A stretch of DNA of 64,000 nucleotides from Rebecca billardiae RCC1528 (taxonomy: Eukaryota; Haptophyta): positions 310,001 through 374,000 of the forward strand of contig OZ251247.1 of NCBI GenBank assembly GCA_965240325.2, written 5' to 3'. The notes under the pieces are model-generated. The model was not told the DNA's origin, ran no database searches, and saw only the letters and a program-made list of their open reading frames with translations. Position 1 is the stretch's first letter. The number at the start of each line of letters is the position of its first letter. Below are positions 32,629 to 43,140 of the stretch, piece after piece. A program made the translations under genes and the position numbers.

Positions 32629-33957
32629 TAGGTGGCTCGGAGCCAGTGATGCATATCGTCATTCATGCAATGCGCGTTCGTCAGTGGTCAGCCGGCGTCA
32701 CGCAGGCATGGACAGGGCATACCAAGGGAGTCAAGGGTGCCCGCGCCCCAGTGGCGCGCTCGGCGGATGATGTTGGGACTCACTACCTTTTTGCCCGCGC
32801 AGCCTGCGGCGGGCGGCGGCGATGGCGTGCTCGACGCTGGCGGGGCGAGCGCACGGGGCACGGCGCTGCGGGCGCGAATGTGCCCGCGAAGCCGGCGCGT
32901 GTGGACGGGCTGTCGTGGGAGAGTATTCGGCGCCCTCCTGCGCCGCGCGACTTGCGCCACGCCTCTTTCGCCTCGGCTCAGAGCAGCGCGCACGCACGCG
33001 CCGCCTCAAGGCCAGCCTTGCCGCGCCGCAGCCGGTCGCGCGCGCGCCGTGCGCGGCGTGGTCGGGAAGGAACGGGCGCTGCTGCCGGGCGAGATGGCGA
33101 CGGCATATGCGCACGCCTTGCCGCTGTGTGGCGCCGCGAAAGAGCACGAGAACGGATCCGCACAGCTGTTGACGAGTGCTGATTTCTTGTCGTGCCTGAA
33201 GGCCAGACCTGAGCTCGAAGAAGATGATGAAAGAGCATCAGCGCGAGGAAAGCGTCGCACCCAGCACTTCTACATGACCGCACGGTGATGAACATCCATG
33301 CAAGAGTAGCCCGCGCGGCCGTCTGGCACTGTTCTGTGTCTCAATGGTCGTCCCGACAAGGGTCACGACCGCGAGGTCGTGCACACCATTTGTAACAAGT
33401 CGAAGAGGCATGCAAACAGACCGACGACACGCTCATCAAGGCGCCGCGGGGCGGCATAGCGTGCGCATATGCCGTCGTCATCTCGCCCGGCAGCAGCGCC
33501 CGTTCCTTCCCGACCACGCCGCGCACGGCGCGCGCGCGACCGGCTGCGGCGCGGCAACTGGCTGGCCTTGAGGCAGCGCGTGCGCCAGTGCGCGCTGCTC
33601 TGAGCCGAGGCGAAAGAGGTGTGGCGCAAGTCGCGCGGCACAGGAGGGCGCCGGATGCTCTCCCGCAACAGCCCGTCCACACGCGCCGGCTTCGCGGGCA
33701 CATCCGCGCCCGCAGCGCCGTGCCCCGTGCGCTCGCCCCGCCAGCGGAGCACGCCATCGCCGCCGCCCGCCGCAGGCCGCGGGCAAAAAGGTGAGTCCCA
33801 ATACCGCCCTTGGTCGTGGCCCGCTCCACGGGAATCTTTCTTCAGCCCTTGAGAATCAGGCCGCGGCCCGCGGGCCGACCTGTCCACCTTCGTCCACCTC
33901 CTGGTCAACTCATCATCCCTTCCCGGCTTCCCCTCGTCTTCTCTCGCGCTCGGCTCC
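32629..33957 (+). repeat. Duplicated upstream block of RCC1-7
   Basis: Nearly the same sequence precedes RCC1-9 (38176-39605). It begins GGTGGCTC.GAGCCAGTGATGCAT and contains a whole foldback element. It runs on into the gene, so promoter, element and gene were copied as one segment. Confidence 0.8.
32724..33808. mobile_element. Foldback element C (Mutator-like family), right end truncated
   Basis: The left arm (about 32724-33134) starts AAGGGAGTCAAGGGTGC. A loop of about 300 bp follows, then an inverted right arm (about 33440-33808). Compared with element B, the right arm stops after GGTGAGTCCCAATACC and lacks the last 45 or so bases with the terminal CTTGACTCCCTT. It ends about 150 bp upstream of the RCC1-7 start. 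Confidence 0.8.
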
Positions 33958-35454
33958 ATGGCCACGACACGGACGCGCACGCCGCCCCTCGCGCTCGACG
34001 GCCTGTCGCACGACGAGCTGACACGAGTCGTGACATGCCTTGCGTTGCCCGACCTTGCCGCCGCCAACGCCACCTCACGCCTCTTCCGCGGCGCGCCCGG
34101 CGGCCGCTCGGCGGTCGAGCACGCGCTGCGCGAGCGCGCGCGCGCGCGCGGGCACGAGCGGCTGCTGCCGGCGTCGCTGCCTTCGGACGTGCGCACGTGG
34201 ACAGAGGAGCTGTTTGTGCGCGAGCGCGTGCTCGAGCTTGCACGCGCGCACGCATCCCCGGTGGCGTGCGGCGCTTGCTTCAGCGCGTTTGCGGACGCGG
34301 AGGGCGGGCTGCACACGTGCGGCGAGAAGGGCGTGCTGCCGCAGGAGACCAGGTGGCGGATGGCCGACTGTCGAGTGCACGCAGCCACCGGCCACTCGGG
34401 CATGCCGTCAGTGCGCGTGCCCACGCGCGTGGCCTCGCTCGGCGCGGTGCGCGTGGTTGCTGTGGCCGCTGGCTGTGACCACCTGCTCGCGCTGAGCGAT
34501 GCTGGGACGGTGTACGCGTGCGGCAAGAACCGCAACGGCCAGCTCGGGCTGGGGGGCGGTGGGACGCGGCGCTCGTTCGTCGAGGTCTACCCTCTCGCGC
34601 GCGAGCTCGTCGTCGCGATCGCCGCGGGCGGCGGCCACAGCCTCGCGCTCACCGCAGCTGGCTGTGCGTACAGCTGGGGTGACAACCACTGCGGCCAGCT
34701 CGGCCACGGTGACACAAAGGACCGGTGCGAGCCGACGCGCATCGAGGCGCTGGACGGCGTGCGCGTGGGCGGCATCTCCGCGGGCGACACGCACACGCTA
34801 CTGCTCTCGGCATGCGGCGCCGTCTACTCGTGTGGTGCTGGCGCGCTCGGCCACGCCGCAGGCTACGGCGACGAGCAGCGTGGGCGCACGCCGAGGCGCA
34901 TCGAGGCGCTCGCGGGCGTGCGCGCCGTGCACGTGAGCGCGGGCTGCGATCACAGCCTGGTGGTGGACAGCGAGGGGGCGGTACACTCGTTTGGGTATGG
35001 TGGGCATGGCGTGCTCGGGCACGGACACGCGACCGAGATGCGCACGCCGAGGCGGATCAACTCCCTCGCGGGTGTGCACGTCGTGCGCGCGTGTGCAGGC
35101 ACAGGCAGCAGCGCTGTGCTGGGTGCTGACGGCAGCGTGCACGCGTTTGGGAACAACAGCAACGGCGAGCTGGGGATTCCCGGGAACGAGGATGCCAACC
35201 CCCCTACGCGCGTGGATGCCCTTTCTCAAGCGCGCGTGGTGCGCTGTGCCATGCGGGCGATGCCCATGGGCATCGCCCGCATGAGCAAGTCCCACTCGCT
35301 GTTTGTGAGTGCGGACGGCAGCGTGTACGCGTGCGGCACGCGCTCGGCTGCGCTCGGCCTCGGCATGAGCGCGGATGACGAGCAAGACGAGCCCACCCAG
35401 CGGATTGACACGCCCACGTGCGTCGAGACGGCGTGGCGTGCGCGCGTCTGCTGA
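33958..35454 (+). CDS. RCC1-7: F-box-like / RCC1-repeat protein with palindromic insertion
   Basis: A 498-residue protein of the TPTCVETAWRARVC subgroup. F-box-like part LDGLSHDELTRVVTCLALPD near 11-30, WTEELFVRERVLELA near 84, half-blade FSAFADAEGGLHTCGEK, and six blades. Blade three has DRCEPTRIE where most copies have RWEPTRIE. Blade four is irregular (YSCGAGALGHAAGYGDEQ). Blade seven reads CAMRAMPMGIARMSKSHSLF where RCC1-9 has CAMGRSHSLF: a 10-residue in-frame insertion that comes from a perfect 34-bp palindrome. The gene may be functional or at the start of decay. Confidence 0.88.
   Translation: MATTRTRTPPLALDGLSHDELTRVVTCLALPDLAAANATSRLFRGAPGGRSAVEHALRERARARGHERLLPASLPSDVRTWTEELFVRERVLELARAHASPVACGACFSAFADAEGGLHTCGEKGVLPQETRWRMADCRVHAATGHSGMPSVRVPTRVASLGAVRVVAVAAGCDHLLALSDAGTVYACGKNRNGQLGLGGGGTRRSFVEVYPLARELVVAIAAGGGHSLALTAAGCAYSWGDNHCGQLGHGDTKDRCEPTRIEALDGVRVGGISAGDTHTLLLSACGAVYSCGAGALGHAAGYGDEQRGRTPRRIEALAGVRAVHVSAGCDHSLVVDSEGAVHSFGYGGHGVLGHGHATEMRTPRRINSLAGVHVVRACAGTGSSAVLGADGSVHAFGNNSNGELGIPGNEDANPPTRVDALSQARVVRCAMRAMPMGIARMSKSHSLFVSADGSVYACGTRSAALGLGMSADDEQDEPTQRIDTPTCVETAWRARVC
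35250..35283. repeat. Perfect 34-bp palindrome inside RCC1-7
   Basis: CATGCGGGCGATGCCCA and its exact reverse complement meet at a central CCATGG without spacer. Paralogues lack it. It keeps the reading frame and adds residues to the last blade. Confidence 0.95.
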
Positions 35455-35965
35455 CGCCGCCTGCCTCCGAGGGGCGAGGGCAGGCAGCCGGAGCCGCTGC
35501 GGGCCTGCCTGCGGCGGGGAGTGTGGAGGTGAGCCGGGGGGAGGGGGGGGGGAGGGGGGGGGGGGGGAGCCGGCGCGACGGCACGCGCGCCGCGCGGCTG
35601 GGTCCTGCCTCCGGGATGCGACGAGTCCGGGCGGCGTGCGGCGTGTGCGCACTCTGAGCAGTTCGGCCCGGCGGCCGTCGGCGTCGCGGCCGGCAGCGCG
35701 GACTGCTTGCCGCGCGAGCAGCCGCCAGCGGGGAATCGGCCAGAGTCTGAATCAGCCATGGGTCACAGTTATTGGGCGCGTCATATCATCATCGCCCATC
35801 GGTCTCTTACTCTCATGACTAGCATGTCTGTCACATGAGTCATGAGTGGCGACTCCGAAGGCGCGGTCTGCTCCGCGGCTCCGCCGCCGTCACCGCCGTG
35901 TGTCAATATAACGGTATATAATCCGCCAGTGATCCAGCACCGCGCTGGACGCTACTCGCTACTAG
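35455..35965 (+). repeat. Duplicated 3' flank of RCC1-7
   Basis: Same block as after RCC1-6: GCCTGCC/GGCAGGC stem, long G-runs (about 35536-35569), then CTGGGTCCTGCCTCCGGGATGCG. The distal part diverges after about 35760 but again contains GTGATCCA.CACCGCG. Confidence 0.7.
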
Positions 35966-36221
35966 TCACAAAGGTATAGTAGGCGGAGCTGTGTGTTGCC
36001 GCGCGTAGTCAGCCGGCGTTAGCAGGCTACTAAGTAATACTATGGCTTGGCAGCAGGAGCCGTGACGCACGCGCTCAGCACCCTCGCGGTCGCGGTGGCT
36101 TGGACTCACGGTTGGAGCGGTTGCGTCCGACGGTTGCCATGCGCAGGCCCTGTCCTCCGCAGCGCACCGGCACCGCCCTCCGCTCGGCCCTTCCCCTCGT
36201 CTTCTGTCGCGCTGCGGCTCG

Positions 36222-37672
36222 ATGGCCACGGCACGGACGCGCACGCCGCCCCTCGCGCTCGACGGCCTGCCGCACGACGCGCTGGCACGGATCGCCACCT
36301 TCCTCGCGTCGCCCGACCTCGCCGCCGCCAACGCCACCGCGCGCCTCTTCCGCAGCGCGCCGCCGGACGGCCGCTCGGCGGTCGAGCACGCGCTGCGCGA
36401 GCGCGCGCGCGCGCGCGGGCACGAGCGCGCGCTGCCGCCGACGCTGCCCTCGGTCGTGCGCACGTGGACGGAGGAGCTGTTCATGCGCGAGCGCGTGCTC
36501 GAGCTCGCATGCGCGCACGCATCTCCCGTGGCGGCCGGCCTCCGCTTCAGCGCGTTTGTGGACGCGGAGGGCGGGCTGCACACGTGCGGCGAGGAGAAGG
36601 TGACGGACGAGAACGGATATCCGACGGACGAGTATCGAGCGAACTTGGCAACCGGCCACCACGATGCGCCGGCCGTGCGTGTGCCGACGCACGTCACCTC
36701 CCTCGGCGGTGTGCGCGTGGTCGCTGTGGCCGCTGGCTACGGCCACCTGCTCGCGCTGAGCGATGCCGGCGCCGTGTACGGCTGCGGCGACAACAGCCAC
36801 AACCAGCTCGGGCTCGGCGACAGGGAGGAGAGGCACTCGTTGGCTCCGCTCGTTGCGCTGGCCGACGTCGTGGTCGTGGGCATCTCGGCCGGCAACTACC
36901 ACAGCCTCACACTCACCGCCGCTGGGTGCGCGTACAGCTGGGGCGACAACCGCAGCGGCCAGCTCGGCCACGGCGACAAGAACGAGCGGTGGGTGCCGAC
37001 GCGCATCGAGGCGCTGAGCGGCGTGCGCGTGGGCGGCACGGCTGCTGGCGATGCCCGCACGCTCTTCCTATCTGCGCGTGGTGCTGTCTACGCATGCGGC
37101 CGCGGCTTCGATGGCCGTCTCGGCCACGGCGACCGGCAGGCTCAGCACACGCCGAGGCGCATCGAGGCGCTCGCGGGCGTGCGCGCCGTGCACGTGAGCG
37201 CGGGCGGTGCGCACAGCCTGGTGGTGGACAGCGAGGGGGCGGTGCATTCGTTTGGGTTTGGGCTCTGTGGGCTTGACGTGCGCTACGAGCAGCTCACGCC
37301 GAGGCGGATCGACTCGCTGGTGTGCGCGCTGTTCGCGCGTGCGCTGGCGACAACAGCAGCGCGGTGCTGTGCGCGGACAGCAGCGTGCGCACGTTCGGGA
37401 GCAACGAGTGCGGCCAGCTGGGTGTGCGCGGGATCGCGGCTGCCGCGACCCCCACGCGCGTGGGCGTCCTCGCCCGCGCGCGCGTGATGCGCTGTGCCAT
37501 CGGCGATGCCCACTCGCTGTTTGTGAGTGCGGACGGCAGCGTGTACGCGTGCGGCAAGCGCTCGGCTGCGCTCGGCCTCGGCATGAGCGCGGATGACGAG
37601 CAAGACGAGCCCACCCAGCAGATTGTCACGCCAACGTGCGTCGCGACGGCGTGGCGTGCGCGCGTCTGCTGA
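36222..37672 (+). pseudogene. RCC1-8: frameshifted F-box-like / RCC1-repeat gene
   Basis: Reads as a normal family member from MATARTRTPPLALDGLPHDAL through the F-box-like part, WTEELFMRERVLELA and the blades up to TPRRIDSLV near 37321. There the frame breaks. The paralogues read SLAGVRAVRACAG, and here 4 bases are missing. The second frame continues VRAVRACAGDNSSAVLCADS to the normal end region (TPTCVATAWRARVC) at 37672. The fifth blade also lacks about six residues (FGFGLCGLDVRYEQ). Without correction the protein would end at 37487 after 421 residues. A sequencing error is the alternative. Confidence 0.82.
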
Positions 37673-38095
37673 CGCCGCCTGCCTCCGAGGGGCGAGGGCA
37701 GGCAGCCGGAGCCGCTGCGGGCCTGCCTGCGGCGGGGAGTGTGGAGGTGCACGGGGGGAGGGGGGGTAGGGGTGGGGGGAGCCGGCGCGACGGCCCGCGC
37801 TCCGCGTGGCTGGGTCCTGCCTCCGGGATGCGGCGAGTCCGGGGCGCCGTGCGGCGTGTGCGCACTCTGAGCAGCTCGGACTGGCGGCCGTCGGCGTCGC
37901 GGCCGGCAGCGCGGACTGCTTGCCGCGCGAGTAGCCGAGCGGGGTCGGCCAGAGTCAGCCATGGGCCGCGTCATCATCGGTCGCATCAGTGGCGACTCAG
38001 GTGCCCGTGATGATGTCGTCAACGGTGTGGCAGCGGTCCGCCCGTGATCCACCGCGCCGCCGGGCGCTACTGGCACCGCCTACGACTAGAACAGT
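37673..38095 (+). repeat. Duplicated 3' flank of RCC1-8
   Basis: Very close to the block after RCC1-6 along its whole length, including the stem, the G-runs (about 37754-37781) and the distal GATGATGTCGTCAACGGTGTGG. This makes RCC1-6 and RCC1-8 sister units at their 3' side. Confidence 0.75.
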
Positions 38096-38175
38096 CGATA
38101 TGATCTATATATATATATACAATTTTAATATTTCTGAACTAGTCCGGCGGACGTACTACTCATGCAGAGAGTAGT

Positions 38176-39605
38176 AGGTGGCTCTGAGCCAGTGATGCAT
38201 CATATCGTCATGCAATGCGCGTTCGTCAGTGGTCAGCCGGCGTCACGCAGGCATGGACAGGGCAAGGGAGTCAAGGGTGCCCGCGCCCCAGTGGCGCGCT
38301 CGGCGGATGATGTTGGGACTCACTACCTTTTTGCCCGCGGCCTGCGGCGGGTTGCGGCGATGGCGTGCTCGACGCTGGCGGGGCGAGCGCACGGGGCACG
38401 GCGCTGCGGGCGCGAATGTGCCCGCGAAGCCGGCGCGTGTGGACGGGCTGTTGCGGGAGAGCATCCGGCGCCCTCCTGCGCCGCGCGACTTGCGCCACGC
38501 CTCTTTCGCCTCGGGTCAGAGCAGCGCGCACGCACGCGCCGCCTCAAGGCCAGCCTTGCCGCGCCGCAGCCGGTCGCGCGCGCGCCGTGCGCGGCGTGGT
38601 CGGGAAGGAACGGGCGCTGCTGCCGGGCGAGATGGCGACGGCATATGCGCACGCCTTGCCGCTGTGTGGCGCCGCGAAAGAGCACGAGAACGGATCCGCA
38701 CAGCTGTTGACGAGTGCTGATTTCTTGTCGTGCCTGAAGGCCAGACCTGAGCTCGAAGAAGCTGATGAAAGAGCATCAGCGCGAGGAAAGCGTCGCACCC
38801 AGCACTTCTACATGACCGCACGGTGATGAACATCCATGCAAGAGTAGCCCGCGCGGCCGTCTGGCACTGTTCTGTGTCTCAATGATCGTCCCGACAAGGG
38901 TCACGACCGCGAGGCCGTGCACACCATTTGTGACAAGTCGAAGAGGCGTGCAAACAGACCGACGACGCGCTCATCAAGGCGCCGCGGGGCGGCATAGCGT
39001 GCGCATATGCCGTCGCCACCTCTCCCGGCAGCAGCGCCCGTTCCTTCCCGACCACGCCGCGCACGGCGCGCGCGCGACCGGCTGCGGCGCGTCAAGGCTG
39101 GCCTTGAGACGGCGCGTGCGTGCGCGCTGCTCTGAGCCGAGGCGAAAGAGGCGTGGCGCAAGTCGCGCGGCGCACAGGAGGGCGCCGGATGCTCTCCCGC
39201 AACAGCCCGTCCACACGCGCCGGCTTCGCGGGCACATTCGCGCCCGCAGCCCCGCAGCGCCGTGCCCCGTGCGCTCGCCCCGCCAGCGGAGCACGCCATC
39301 GCCGCCGCCCGCCGCAGGCCGCGGGCAAAAAGGTGAGTCCCAACATCCGCCGAGCGCGCCACTGGGGCGCGGGCACCCTTGCTTGACTCCCTTCCGAGTC
39401 GGAGTGGCCTTGCTTTGAGTGCGTCGTGGCCCGCTCCACGGGAATCTTTCTTCAGCCCGTGGGAATCAGACCGCGCGCGGCCGGGGCCCGGGGCGAGCCC
39501 CCGCGGGCCGCGGCCCGCGGGCCGGACCTGTCCACCTTCGTCCACCTCCTGATCAACTCATCATCCCTTCCCGGCTTCCCCTCGTCTTCTCTGCCGCTCG
39601 GCTCG
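38176..39605 (+). repeat. Duplicated upstream block of RCC1-9
   Basis: Counterpart of the block before RCC1-7. It differs by small indels and by an intact right end of its foldback element. Here it is directly preceded by TATTTCTGAACTA, a motif that also stands about 100 bp ahead of the other copy. Confidence 0.8.
38264..39393. mobile_element. Foldback element B (Mutator-like family), full length
   Basis: Arms 38264-38674 and about 38978-39393 are inverted copies around a loop of about 303 bp. The ends are AAGGGAGTCAAGGGTGC and, inverted, GCACCCTTGCTTGACTCCCTT. Size, arm length and loop length match element A. Its loop, read in reverse, shares ATGAGCG, TCTG.TTGC and TCGGG.CGATCA with loop A, so the two are diverged members of one family. 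No 9-bp duplication is visible at this copy. The right end is about 210 bp before the RCC1-9 start codon. Confidence 0.82.
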
Positions 39606-41069
39606 ATGGCCACGGCACGGACGCGCACGCCGCCCCTCGCGCTCGACGGCCTGTCGCACGACGAGCTGACACGAGTCGTCACATGCCTTGCGTTGCCCGA
39701 CCTTGCCGCCGCCAACGCCACCTCACGCCTCTTCCGCGGCGCGCCCGGCGGCCGCTCGCCGGTCGAGCACGCGCTGCGCGCGCGCGCGCGCGCGCGCGGG
39801 CACGAGCGGCTGCTGCCGGCGTCGCTGCCTTCGGACGTGCGCACGTGGACAGAGGAGCTGTTTGTGCGCGAGCGCGTGCTCGAGCTCGCACGCGCGCACG
39901 CATCCCCGGTCGCGTGCGGCGCTGGGTTCAGCGCGTTTGCGGACGCGGAGGGCGGGCTGCACACGTGCGGCGAGGAGGAGGTGCTGGAGGAGGAGACCGG
40001 GGAGTGGATGGGCGAGTGTCGAGTGCACGCAGCCACCGGCCACTCGGGCATGCCGTCAGTGCGCGTGCCCACGCGCGTGGCCTCGCTCGGCGCGGTGCGC
40101 GTCGTCGCGGTGGCCGCCGGCGACTCCCACCTGCTCGCGCTGAGCGACGCCGGCACCGTGTACGCCTGCGGCGGCAACCGCTGGGGCCAGCTCGGGCTGG
40201 GGGACAAGGAGAAGCGGTACTCGTTCGCACTCATCGAGCTACCCGCGATTGAGCTCGTCGTCGCGATCGCCGCGGGCTTCAGCCGCAGCCTCGCGCTCAC
40301 CGCAGCTGGGTGCGCCTACAGCTGGGGCTACAACAGTGACGGCCAGCTTGGCCACGGTGACACAAAGGACCGGTGCGAGCCGACGCGCATCGAGGCGCTG
40401 GACGGCGTGCGCGTGGGCGGCGTGGCCGCGGGTGGTCGACACACGCTACTGCTCTCTGCCAACGGCGCCGTCTACTCGTGCGGCCATGGCAAGTTTGGCC
40501 TGCTCGGCCACGGCGACGAGCAGGAGCAGTGCACGCCGAGGCGCATCGAGGCGCTCGCGGGCGTGCGCGCCGTGCACGTGAGTGCGGGCGGTGCGCACAG
40601 CCTGGTGGTGGACAGCGAGGGGGCGGTATACTCGTTTGGGAGCGGTGGGCATGGCGTGCTCGGGCACGGACACGCGCTCGAGCAGCGCACGCCCAGGCGG
40701 ATCGACTCCCTAGCGGGTGTGAGCATCGTGCGCGCGTGTGCAGGCACAGGCAGCAGCGCGGTGCTGGGTGCTGACGGCAGCGTGCACGCGTTTGGGAACA
40801 ACAGCTACGGCGAGCCGGGGATTCGCGGGAACGAGGATGCCAACCCCCCTACGCGCGTGGATGCCCTTGCTCAAGCGCGCGTGGTGCGCTGTGCCATGGG
40901 CCGCTCCCACTCGCTGTTTGTGAGTGCGGACGGCAGCGTGTACGCGTGCGGCTCGCGCTCGGCCGCGCTCGGCCTCGGCATGAGCGCGGGTGATGAGCAA
41001 GACGAGCTCACCCTGCGGGTTGACACGCCCACGTGCGTCGAGACGGCGTGGCGTGCGCGCGTCTGCTGA
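39606..41069 (+). CDS. RCC1-9: F-box-like / RCC1-repeat protein
   Basis: A 487-residue intact protein, closest to RCC1-7. The ORF is open further upstream, but the ATG in the context CTCGGCTCGATGGCCACG is shared by three paralogues and is preferred. F-box-like LDGLSHDELTRVVTCLALPD, WTEELFVRERVLELA, half-blade FSAFADAEGGLHTCGEE and six blades (YACGGNRWGQLGLGD, YSWGYNSDGQLGHGD, YSCGHGKFGLLGHGD, YSFGSGGHGVLGHGH, HAFGNNSYGEPG, YACGSRSAALGLG). The GEPG in blade six replaces the usual GELG or GQLG. Ends TPTCVETAWRARVC. Confidence 0.92.
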   Translation: MATARTRTPPLALDGLSHDELTRVVTCLALPDLAAANATSRLFRGAPGGRSPVEHALRARARARGHERLLPASLPSDVRTWTEELFVRERVLELARAHASPVACGAGFSAFADAEGGLHTCGEEEVLEEETGEWMGECRVHAATGHSGMPSVRVPTRVASLGAVRVVAVAAGDSHLLALSDAGTVYACGGNRWGQLGLGDKEKRYSFALIELPAIELVVAIAAGFSRSLALTAAGCAYSWGYNSDGQLGHGDTKDRCEPTRIEALDGVRVGGVAAGGRHTLLLSANGAVYSCGHGKFGLLGHGDEQEQCTPRRIEALAGVRAVHVSAGGAHSLVVDSEGAVYSFGSGGHGVLGHGHALEQRTPRRIDSLAGVSIVRACAGTGSSAVLGADGSVHAFGNNSYGEPGIRGNEDANPPTRVDALAQARVVRCAMGRSHSLFVSADGSVYACGSRSAALGLGMSAGDEQDELTLRVDTPTCVETAWRARVC

Positions 41070-41370
41070 CGCCGCCTGCCTCCGAGGGGCGAGGGCAGGC
41101 AGCCGGAGCCGCTGCGGGCCTGCCTGCGGCGGGGAGTGTGGAGGTGCGCGGGGGGGAGGGGGGGGGGGGGGAGGGGGAGCCGGCGCGACGGCACGCGCGC
41201 CGCGCGGCTGGGTCCTGCCTCCAGGATGCGCCGAGTCCGCGGGGCGGCGTGCGGCGTGTGTGCACTCTAAGCAGCTCGGACTGGCGGCCGTCGCGGCGTC
41301 GCGGCCGGCAGCGCTGACTGCTCAGGCCGCGCGAGCAGCCGAGCGATGTCGGTCAGAGTCAGCCATCATG
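41070..41370 (+). repeat. Duplicated 3' flank of RCC1-9
   Basis: Fourth copy of the subgroup 3' flank. It has the stem next to the stop codon and a dense G-run block (about 41150-41177). Similarity fades after GTCAGAGTCAGCCAT. Confidence 0.7.
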
Positions 41371-41967
41371 TGGGCGTCATCATCGGTAGTCGTCGATCTA
41401 CTCCGCGTCTGTCTCCGATCATCAGCAGATATGACGACGATATTGTCACCCTGCCATCACGGTGTCAATGATGACCGTACAGTGGCGGCGCAATAACTCT
41501 CAGATCGGAGTACGACGTACTCTACGCAGTCAGTCTAGTGATGACGTCTACTATCATCATCTAATATCAGACTCATCAGCCGGGGCCTGCTCCCGCCGCC
41601 GTCGGTTGCGCTTGCGTGTCGTCAATGGTGCCCGGGCCGCGTAGTGGTCTGCCAGCAGCATCAGTTATTATATCCTCTGCAGCCGTGGAGCGGGCATCCA
41701 GCGCCACGGCTGCGGAGCCCGAGAAGCCGATGATGGCGACCTGACGGCGGAGATCTTTGGCCGGTAACAACTAACATGCAGAAAAATTAAAGCCGGACGG
41801 CGCGGACGGACTGTTTTATGTCCTGCGGGACCAGCTCGTTGCTGACAGGCCTATTTCGCCTAATGGTCCGGGTAGAGGGCGATCGATGGAGCTGATGAGC
41901 GGCGCTGGCGCCTGGCGTTCGTGTCGTTCTCTTAGACAATCAGGTATTGTACCAATAACCCCACATT
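41371..41967. other. Intergenic, no gene seen
   Basis: Moderate-GC sequence between the RCC1-9 flank and TIR element copy 2. CAGGCCTATTTC near 41846 also occurs at the right end of the candidate outer element (32509-32520). Confidence 0.45.
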
Positions 41968-43045
41968 ATATCTGCTCCTTATTACTGCAGTCTGCTTCTA
42001 TACGAAGCAGATTTGGGTGGGCAGGCGGCGTGGGGGCGCTGGGCGCGCAGGTAGACGGCGCGAGCGGGCGCGCGCACACTTGGGGGCATCTTTGGGACCA
42101 TACCCATCGATGACCAGAGCCTCGCCGCCACCGCCCTTTCCCTTCTCCAGTGCCACGGCGTCCAGACGGAGTGCCAAACAAGCGTTTGGACATGCCACGA
42201 AGCAGATGTGGAATGGTGCTCAAACCGCTGCGGAGGTGATCTGCAGGCTGCTGCGTGATGTTGGGAGGGGTATCATATCGTAATGGATGACGGTCGTCAC
42301 CCGTGCGCCGGTCGGTAGGCTGCTACTCAGCGCCAGTAGCCTCGTACGCTGCACCTCGCGAGCTCAAGACCCCTCACCGTGGGCTCTCCGAGTGCTGACA
42401 CTGAGCACGAGGAGGGTGTACTTGCGAGGGGTACGCGCGACGCGCCTGCGATCGACGCCAAGACAGGCGACTGAGAAGCGATACCACCACTCCCGCCAAG
42501 CGCCTGCCTGACTTGCACTCGGTGTACACACCGCGTGCGGCGTGCCGCAAGGCCAAGGAGCAACCCGTGCCTCAGCGTGTCCCGCGCGACTGGCTGGTGA
42601 GTGGTGGGCACTGCTTTATTCGGCAGCGTGATGATCACTGTCATGCGAACGCGCGCATCAGACTTGAATCAGAGTAACGCGCGCAGTATATGCACTGCGC
42701 TGATGTCTACGATCATCTTTGTCGGTCGCCCACGTGCTTGAAGCGGCTGCAAGGAGTGCAGCCGGGCCAGTCGAGTGCCCAGCCAGCACGCGGACGGCAG
42801 CTCACGGCGCCGCCGCGCGTTGCCATCGTTCAGGCGGTGAAGCTCAGTACTGGAGGTCGTACTAGGCTGGCGGCAGTGTCTGCGAGGGTCACAGCTAGAG
42901 ACCACTAGTGATGCCTCGGGACATCACTCTCAAGCCGTGTTCAACGCCCAGCCGCGCGTGGGTGGGCCGCAAAGCGCGCGCAGCGGCCGCCGTCAAATCT
43001 GCTTCCATACGAAGCCGATTGAATAACTGCGGTAAGCTGGGATAT
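41968..43045. mobile_element. TIR element copy 2
   Basis: Same body as the element at 27111-28100, with subterminal near-palindromes CTGCTTC-TATAC-GAAGCAG (41992-42010) and its partner at 42999-43017, the latter with one substitution. The outer ends have diverged (TTACTGCAGT at the left, ACTGCGGTAA at the right). Small insertions relative to copy 1 lie around 42600 and 42660. No transposase or clear target duplication is visible. Confidence 0.75.
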
Positions 43046-43048
43046 TAT

Positions 43049-43083
43049 ATGGCGGGCCGTAGGTCCGCCCCTTGTAGTGCCCG
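43049..43083 (+). repeat. Dispersed hairpin motif, copy 2
   Basis: GGCGGGCC-GTA-GGTCCGCC followed by CCCTTGTAGTGCCC, matching the motif at 10139-10176. It abuts the right end of TIR element copy 2. An A-rich (GAAAAA)n stretch (43084-43140) follows. Confidence 0.6.
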
Positions 43084-43140
43084 GGAAAAAGATAAGAAAA
43101 AGAAAAAGAAAAAGAAACTCGCCTCGCCAAGAAAAGAAAA

